Shown here one piece after another: positions 60,901 to 64,000 of a stretch of DNA of 64,000 bases. The DNA lies in the NCBI RefSeq assembly GCF_050908995.1, contig NC_135119.1:25325001-25389000 (forward strand), in the 5' to 3' direction. The notes below the pieces were generated by a model. The model was not told the DNA's origin. It did not search any database and saw nothing but the letters and a program-made list of their open reading frames with translations. Position 1 is the stretch's first letter, and every line of letters starts with the position of its first letter. The position numbers and the translations under genes are program-made. The DNA comes from Andrena cerasifolii. Taxonomy: Eukaryota; Arthropoda; Insecta; Hymenoptera; Andrenidae.

Positions 60901-62888
60901 TATGAATAAAGGTCCCAAGAACAAGATACAATAATAAAATTTTCGATTCATTTCACACCTCTCCAGGAAAAAATCCCAAAAGTGATAAATTATTAGGCGC
61001 TGAGAACGTATGTACCCCTTAATACACTTTTACTTTCCTTACACCCTCAAACTTTAAATTACCTAATTGACAACGTGATTAGAAATATTAGAATCCCTCT
61101 GTACATTCATGAACCTATCCTTGACTAACTATAACAGAAGCTTTCTACAAACCAGAATAACTTTGAAACACCGATGCCTGCAGGTCCCTTTCTCCCATGC
61201 CAAGACCTGTTCGACTGGTGGACGCTGCGCTGCGGCGTATGGGTGGTGTTTCTGCTGGCGTTGTTGGGCAACGGGACCGTCGTGTTCGTCTTAATATTCT
61301 CCAGGAGCAAGATGGACGTCCCCCGGTTTCTCGTTTGCAATTTAGCCGCGGCGGACTTTTTCATGGGCATTTATCTAGGTCAGTGACGAAAATACACAGA
61401 CCCTCTCCCTCCACCATTGAACGCCTTATGCAAAACCCCGGTCACTCTAACTGCACCGATTACCAAGAACGCTGACACCGCGCGATTCCAGGTCTACTGG
61501 CTGTGGTGGACGCCTCGACCCTCGGCGAATTCCGCATGTACGCCATCCCCTGGCAGACCTCGGCCGGATGTCAGCTGGCCGGGTTCCTGGGTGTCCTCAG
61601 CTCCGAGCTGAGCGTGTATACGCTGGCGGTGATCACTCTGGAGAGGAACTACGCGATAACGCACGCGATGCACTTGAATAAACGCCTCTCCCTGAAGCAC
61701 GCAGGTTATATAATGACCGTGGGCTGGTGTTTCGCTCTGGCGATGGCTACCCTGCCACTGGTCGGCGTGTCTGACTACAGGAAGTTCGCCATATGCCTGC
61801 CCTTCGAGACCAACGGGAACGCGGCCCTTACTTACGTGCTCTTCTTGATGCTGATCAACGGAGTGGCGTTTCTGATACTGATGGGATGCTACCTGAAGAT
61901 GTACTGCGCCATCAGAGGCTCCCAAGCCTGGAACTCCAACGACTCCAGGATAGCCAAGCGGATGGCCCTGCTGGTGTTCACGGACTTCCTCTGCTGGTCC
62001 CCCATAGCGTTCTTCTCCCTGACTGCCACGTTCGGATTGCAACTAGTGTCCCTGGAGCAGGCGAAGGTGTTCGCCGTGTTCGTGCTGCCACTGAACTCCT
62101 GCTGCAATCCGTTCCTGTACGCTATACTCACGAAACAGTTCAAGAAGGACTGCGTGCTTATATGCAAGGCGATCGAGGAGTCCAGGGTGACTAGGGGGAT
62201 CGGCAGGTGCAGGCACAGCTCCAACTTCAGCAACCGGCAGACACCGGTCAACACCAACAGCCTGGTGGACAGGTCGTCCAGGGACAATCAGACGCCCTGC
62301 GCCTGCAACTCAAGGCTCCTCGAGTCCGGCCAGTGCTCCGGTTACCGGAGGTGGGGCACCAGGATACTGTGGCCCTGCGCCAAGGACACGAGGCCACGGC
62401 ACGCGCGCAGCGACCAGTACGCGTACCAGATCGCGGAGATCCAGCAGAAACAGCACAAGAGGGCCTCCTCTGTCTCCTCCAGCGAGAACTTCTCCTCGTC
62501 GAGATCGGACTCCTGGAGGCAGACGCACCACTGCGGTATCCCGCTGAGGCTGCTGGACCCTAAAAGGAGAGCCTCCTCCTGGCTGATCACCAGGAAACCG
62601 TCTCAAGACTCCAACCTCAGCTCGTCGAGGAACGACTCCTCGGGCTCGGCTACCACTGCCAGCACCAGCACCTGGAGGATCTCCAGGTCGAGTGCTTCCC
62701 TGGAGATCACCGCCAGGAACACGCCCAGACCGGCCAGGTCGAAGCCTAGGCTGACGCGGCAGCTGGCCATCCAGGAGCCAGAGCCGCCAGGATCACCTGG
62801 CAGACTGGCCGTCAGGCTCCTCGCGACCATACCTTCCGCAGCTGAGACCAGCGACCAGCAGGACGACGACAATACGCCGCAGAACTAG
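28092..62888 (+). CDS. rk: Leucine-rich repeat GPCR, bursicon receptor (rickets / LGR2) type
   Basis: Thirteen exons: 28092-28324, 55467-55538, 55941-56012, 56213-56281, 57643-57786, 57933-58073, 58240-58305, 58430-58573, 58653-58724, 58848-59140, 59957-60136, 61184-61378, 61492-62888; 3078 nt, 1025 aa. All LRR exon junctions share phase 2. Signal peptide 1-25, Cys-containing cap, about 13 LRRs, hinge motif LSYAYHCCSF (Cys 390/391) and a second hinge cysteine motif PCQDLFDWW. The 7TM domain (about 513-785) has TM1 VVFLLALLGN, ERN (611-613) at the end of TM3, disulfide Cys 587/662 and NPFLY (766-770). A serine-rich tail of about 240 residues follows. The hinge is type-B LGR-like, and the 7TM fits the rickets bursicon receptor, which signals cuticle tanning and wing expansion through cAMP. 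An ATG at 27846 in frame is upstream, but the signal peptide favours 28092. LGR1-type is the alternative. Confidence 0.88.
29265..30115. repeat. 32-bp minisatellite, about 26 copies
   Basis: Consensus unit CACTAGTAGCTACACC then CTAGTATTCTCATCGC. Variants differ at a few positions (CATACTAG, GTGTTTCCATCG). Each unit carries CTAG-centred palindromes. Confidence 0.92.
30690..31025 (+). mobile_element. LINE 3' end with (AAT)n tail
   Basis: A non-coding tail with GCAATAAAGACGTTG followed directly by (AAT)n from 30944 to 31025, interrupted by two ATTATA variants. A poly(A)-like signal leading into an AAT/TAA tail is typical of I-like non-LTR retrotransposons. The frames of poly-Asn and poly-Tyr here are microsatellite artefacts. 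Confidence 0.5.
32527..32700. repeat. GAAGTCGGTT repeat with internal inverted repeat
   Basis: AACCGACTTCACAAAAAAA at the left and TTTTTGAAGTCGGTTAAAAA in the middle. Around that are arms ACGAGTCGAATCTATAA and TTATAGATTCGACGCGT. Then GCATAACTCCTCAGCATATG and GGACCGATTTTGACGAT. Same family as 15300-15520. Confidence 0.55.
34076..34300 (+). mobile_element. One end of a Tc1/mariner-like element
   Basis: Starts TACAGTGACTCGCATTAATA and shares ATAACTTTTTTAGAATTGGT and GAGAAGCTAGAAGG with the TIRs of the element at 14141-16151. The opposite end was not found, so this is a solo end or a decayed copy. Confidence 0.45.
34388..34454. repeat. Perfect 22-bp inverted repeat
   Basis: ATCGCAGAATAAGGTCGAGA plus AT at 34388-34409 and its exact reverse complement at 34433-34454, with a 23-bp spacer. 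It lies about 90 bp beyond the mariner-like end and may be part of the same element. Confidence 0.8.
36006..36080 (+). repeat. tRNA-like SINE head, degenerate
   Basis: GAGTAGCTCAGTTGGTAGTG matches a tRNA D-arm with pol III box A (TAGCTCAGTTGG). The expected box B is damaged (GGTTCATGGG), and no acceptor stem closes. Read as a tRNA-derived SINE fragment, not a working tRNA. Confidence 0.45.
37008..37550. repeat. 44-bp tandem repeat, about 12 copies
   Basis: Unit TTGGGACTTCTGGGCCTCAG then ATTCTTCACTTTTCCAAATA then AACC, becoming less regular toward both ends. Confidence 0.9.
38283..39348. mobile_element. 1.07-kb foldback element, TA-flanked
   Basis: Ends CAGGGTGTCCCACTAAGGAG and CTCCTTAGTGGGACACCCTG, flanked by TA or TATA on both sides. 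Arms of about 438 bp (38283-38720 and 38911-39348) are close reverse complements, sharing for example AATTGCATGGTTCGAGGGGG and CTGGACAATTCTTTT. The central ~190 bp is unique. High arm identity implies recent formation or gene conversion. No transposase. Confidence 0.85.
42280..42385. repeat. Cluster of TTCTCGAGAA palindromes
   Basis: Five near-copies of TTTCTCGAGAAATT-type palindromes in about 95 bp (around 42290, 42312, 42346, 42355 and 42371). They could arise from slippage of a palindromic unit or be binding sites; nothing else supports a regulatory role. Confidence 0.5.
42950..43117. mobile_element. Pogo/Tc1-like palindromic MITE (copy 1)
   Basis: TIR CAGTCGAACCTCGATAACTC at the left and GAGTTATCGAGGTTCGACTG at the right, TA on both sides. 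The interior is itself full of TCGAATTATAGAGG-type inverted motifs. Size 168 bp, no ORF. Confidence 0.7.
43015..43680. repeat. 286-bp tandem duplication including the MITE end
   Basis: The MITE right end (ending 43117) plus about 170 bp of flank (CATGGTGGGAATGAGCAAGT, GGCTCGAGAAAAATATCTTA, AACTTAATTGGTTCTACAAA) recurs with its right end at 43403. A third partial copy runs to about 43680. The copies are nearly identical. Confidence 0.8.
43897..44430. mobile_element. hAT-type MITE with 8-bp target duplication
   Basis: Begins TAGTGATGTGCGATA and ends TATCGCGCATCACTA. ACTCTGGT is present exactly at 43889-43896 and 44431-44438. The 534-bp interior is AT-rich with no ORF, containing ACTATCGATG- and ATCGATAT-type motifs near the ends. 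Confidence 0.82.
46500..47030 (-). pseudogene. Non-LTR retrotransposon C-terminal relic
   Basis: Minus-strand frames read KPWFTNAGLSREIIVTINRR, then SDHYNLASSLQRVHMYKR, then after a frame change CNYEKQDPNHIVWQCPLLDN. These fit the C-terminal end of insect LINE ORF2 proteins, where a residual RNase-H-like region is followed by a CxxC...H...C zinc knuckle. At least one frameshift (about 46770-46800) and strong 5' truncation make it dead. A T-rich run at about 46411-46429 could be the complement of its A tail. Confidence 0.65.
47075..47435. mobile_element. Foldback element, copy 2 of the ALDH-intron family
   Basis: Same ends (GAGGGAAGATCCCGAACC and GGATCTTCCCTTG) and interior as 19629-20042, but the left arm lacks about 85 bp. 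TGAGTAAC occurs just outside the right end (47436-47443) and at 47067-47074 on the left, consistent with an 8-bp target duplication. Confidence 0.7.
47568..47870. repeat. Degenerate tandem repeat (CGATTTTTGGCTT family)
   Basis: Irregular repeats of roughly 45-55 bp built from GACCACTTTCATTGTT and CGATTTTTGGCTTTTTCGAT. Confidence 0.7.
48430..49095. repeat. Higher-order tandem repeat, period about 183 bp
   Basis: Short units of about 25-30 bp around GGTTCAGAGTTACTGCAG are organised into a longer block; TGACAGACACTTCAG starts at about 48565 and 48748. Long frames here are repeat artefacts. Confidence 0.8.
49890..50570. repeat. 16-bp minisatellite with 240-bp higher-order period
   Basis: Unit TTCTGTTTTCCCAGAG, about 40 copies. 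A block starting at 50041 is repeated almost perfectly at 50281, exactly 240 bp or 15 units later. Three units equal 48 bp without stops, so 200-260-codon open frames exist on both strands. They are low-complexity artefacts (FCFPRVLFSQSS and similar). Confidence 0.92.
52240..53130. repeat. 22-bp minisatellite with 246-bp higher-order period
   Basis: Unit TAGCTGAAGATCCTAGATTT plus two bases, about 40 copies. GATACCTAAAGATCC occurs at 52519, 52765 and 53011, showing a 246-bp larger unit amplified three times. Confidence 0.92.
54545..54912. mobile_element. Inverted copy of the 43-kb MITE and its flank
   Basis: Contains in reverse orientation AACCAATTAAGTTAAAAATT, CTCGAGCCTGCCGATGTTCT, CTACTTGCTCATTCCCACCA and then the MITE (about 54734-54899, TA after the right end). 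It is the reverse complement of about 42950-43290, including the MITE flank, 11.5 kb apart in the same intron. Confidence 0.75.
55467..62888 (+). CDS. rk: rk coding exons 2-13: LRRs, hinge, 7TM and tail
   Basis: LRR exons of 66-144 nt (multiples of about one LRR) lie at 55467, 55941, 56213, 57643, 57933, 58240, 58430, 58653 and 58848. They encode repeats such as LDLTSNNITDIPARAF and LDLASNQISSLLDEPF. Exon 10 carries the CC hinge, exon 11 an acidic linker with EDYFEEQ, exon 12 TM1-TM2, and exon 13 TM3-TM7 plus the tail to TAG 62886-62888. The one-LRR-per-exon layout is shared with vertebrate LGR4-6. Confidence 0.9.
56540..57410. repeat. 22-bp minisatellite in rk intron 4
   Basis: Unit CTTGAACTAACCTTGAAGAG plus two bases, regular from about 56800 to 57020 and degenerate on both sides. 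It fills most of the intron between exons at 56281 and 57643. Its sequence is unrelated to the 22-bp array at 52.2 kb. Confidence 0.88.
59141..59956 (+). other. rk intron 10, nothing recognised
   Basis: Donor GTAAGT at 59141, acceptor TTTTAG ending 59956. No repeats or coding motifs were recognised. Confidence 0.5.
60298..61018. mobile_element. 721-bp foldback element flanked by TTAA in rk intron 11
   Basis: Ends GGGGATACATACGTTCTCAG and CTGAGAACGTATGTACCCC, with TTAA immediately outside both (60294-60297 and 61019-61022). Arms of about 330 bp pair throughout (for example CTGCGGTTGCAGCAACCTCT with AGAGGTTGCTGCAACCGCAG). A TTAA duplication is typical of piggyBac-type transposition, but the TIR was not matched to a known piggyBac end. 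Confidence 0.75.
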
Positions 62889-64000
62889 AGACACTGTACC
62901 TGCGGAACTCCCAGGGTTCAGGCGGTTAGGGTGGGCCGAGGAGACGGGCCTCGTTGCTCTAGAATGGTGGTTTCAGTATTAAGAGTTCCGAGAGTCGTAG
63001 CTGAGTGTATTAATTTCTCCCAGCGTGATTGTTAATTGCATGTGGATATTTTGAGGGCTGCGGGCGCACCACCTGCGAGTACCAACGAGCAAGGAAGCGT
63101 CAGCCTGTAGATTTAATCGACTTTCGTTGCCGAGAACCGCATCGAGCGCGATGAGGAGGAAAGATTCAGCGAGGTCTCTTCTTTCAACGTCTTCTCCTTT
63201 CATTAATACTGCATTAACCAGTGAGCGACATAGCGCGTGCTTGAGCCATCAGGAGAAAGGCACCATAGCAATTTTTGAATTTTAAAATCTAACTGTTGTT
63301 AGGAACACTTTAGTCCAATTCTCGGAAATGGCTAAGAAATCGTACATCGCGTTCAATCACCCTGTATGAGGGGGCCTCAAAGTCTTAGGGCCTTTAAGGT
63401 CGTAATCCGAGTCTGCCTTTCACACTTGTCCATGGAGAATTCATCTGTTGGCTCAGCAAAGCGTTGAAAGAGGAGGCGCCGCTTTTATTCCTTTTGTACA
63501 ATATTATTTATGCGAGTTTTGGTAGACGCAACGAAGTAACTTCGTAGCTGACCGAAGCGGAAACGAAGGAGATCCACCTACTTTCATCCGCCGTCCGTTA
63601 CATGCGTGTAATCGACCTGGTTGCATCAGCAACGTACAGTCGATAGTATACAATAGTCACACTTTTTAGCTACTGCCATGGGTTTACCACGTTTCTAGGA
63701 CTGGTAGCCTTTAACATGTTGACTGCCTAGATTTACAGAGGCCTGAGAATGCATCGATGTTTTGTACGTGCCCCTTTTAAATAACTGATTAGTCTTCGAC
63801 GCCTATTTCTTCTTTCTCGATCAATATATTTGAAAGTTGCTGTAAATATTGAGTTAGGGGTCGTCCTTAAATTACGTAAGGCTTTTTAGGGGGGGGGGCC
63901 GCGAATTTCTTACGTTTTCTTACAGAAGGGGAGGGGAGTCAGGTAGCGTCTTGCGTAATATTTTTCAACCTAATTTTCAATAAATACAAATTCTATCATT
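62889..64000 (+). other. rk 3' UTR and downstream sequence
   Basis: No further gene visible. AATAAA occurs at about 63979-63984. At 63855-63960 a segment with GGGGTCGTCCTTAAATTACG, a long G run and ATTTCTTACGTTTTCTTACA looks like a dispersed repeat end. The exact transcript end is not determinable. Confidence 0.4.

Noticed and set aside
1..64000. CRISPR arrays, operons or phage genes
   Set aside because: The window is eukaryotic nuclear DNA; the tandem arrays lack the repeat-spacer pattern of CRISPR and no cas genes exist.

Overview
The window is insect nuclear DNA, most likely hymenopteran (inference). It has split genes with short GT-AG introns, AT-rich intergenic DNA mixed with GC-rich patches, and many non-autonomous DNA transposons and minisatellites. 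There is no prokaryotic or viral gene organisation. All gene models below were assembled by hand from exon translations, splice motifs and reading phase. For the six intact genes the exon sums are exact multiples of three.

Layout. 1-2 kb: the remains of an ankyrin-repeat gene (minus) split by a Transib-like transposon, followed by a 5S-rRNA-headed SINE with a perfect target duplication. 3.6-6.9 kb: lrrc40 (minus), with a LINE relic in one intron. 8.0-8.4 kb: a hAT-type MITE. 9.1-10.7 kb: a three-thioredoxin-domain ER protein (TXNDC5/prtp type, plus), convergent with a tektin-4-like gene (11.05-13.86 kb, minus) whose largest intron is almost filled by a 978-bp foldback. 13.9-18.5 kb: gene-free, with a TIR element and a hAT MITE carrying an internal 21-bp minisatellite. 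18.56-21.52 kb: a cytosolic ALDH1/2-class aldehyde dehydrogenase (plus), convergent with NDUFB2, a complex I subunit (21.9-22.5 kb, minus). 22.5-27.8 kb: no protein gene seen, but short tandem arrays and one block rich in inverted repeats.

28.09-62.89 kb: one large plus-strand gene, a leucine-rich-repeat GPCR matching the bursicon receptor rickets/LGR2. Exon 1 (signal peptide and N-terminal cap) is separated by a 27-kb intron from twelve further exons (LRRs, hinge, 7TM domain, serine-rich tail). Intron 1 holds at least six unrelated minisatellite arrays, several foldback or TIR elements, and LINE fragments. The last kilobase is 3' UTR or downstream sequence.

The genes are unrelated housekeeping, ciliary and receptor genes and do not form one pathway. 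The most distinctive content is mobile DNA: several elements have exact target-site duplications, and the first has ends resembling V(D)J recombination signals.
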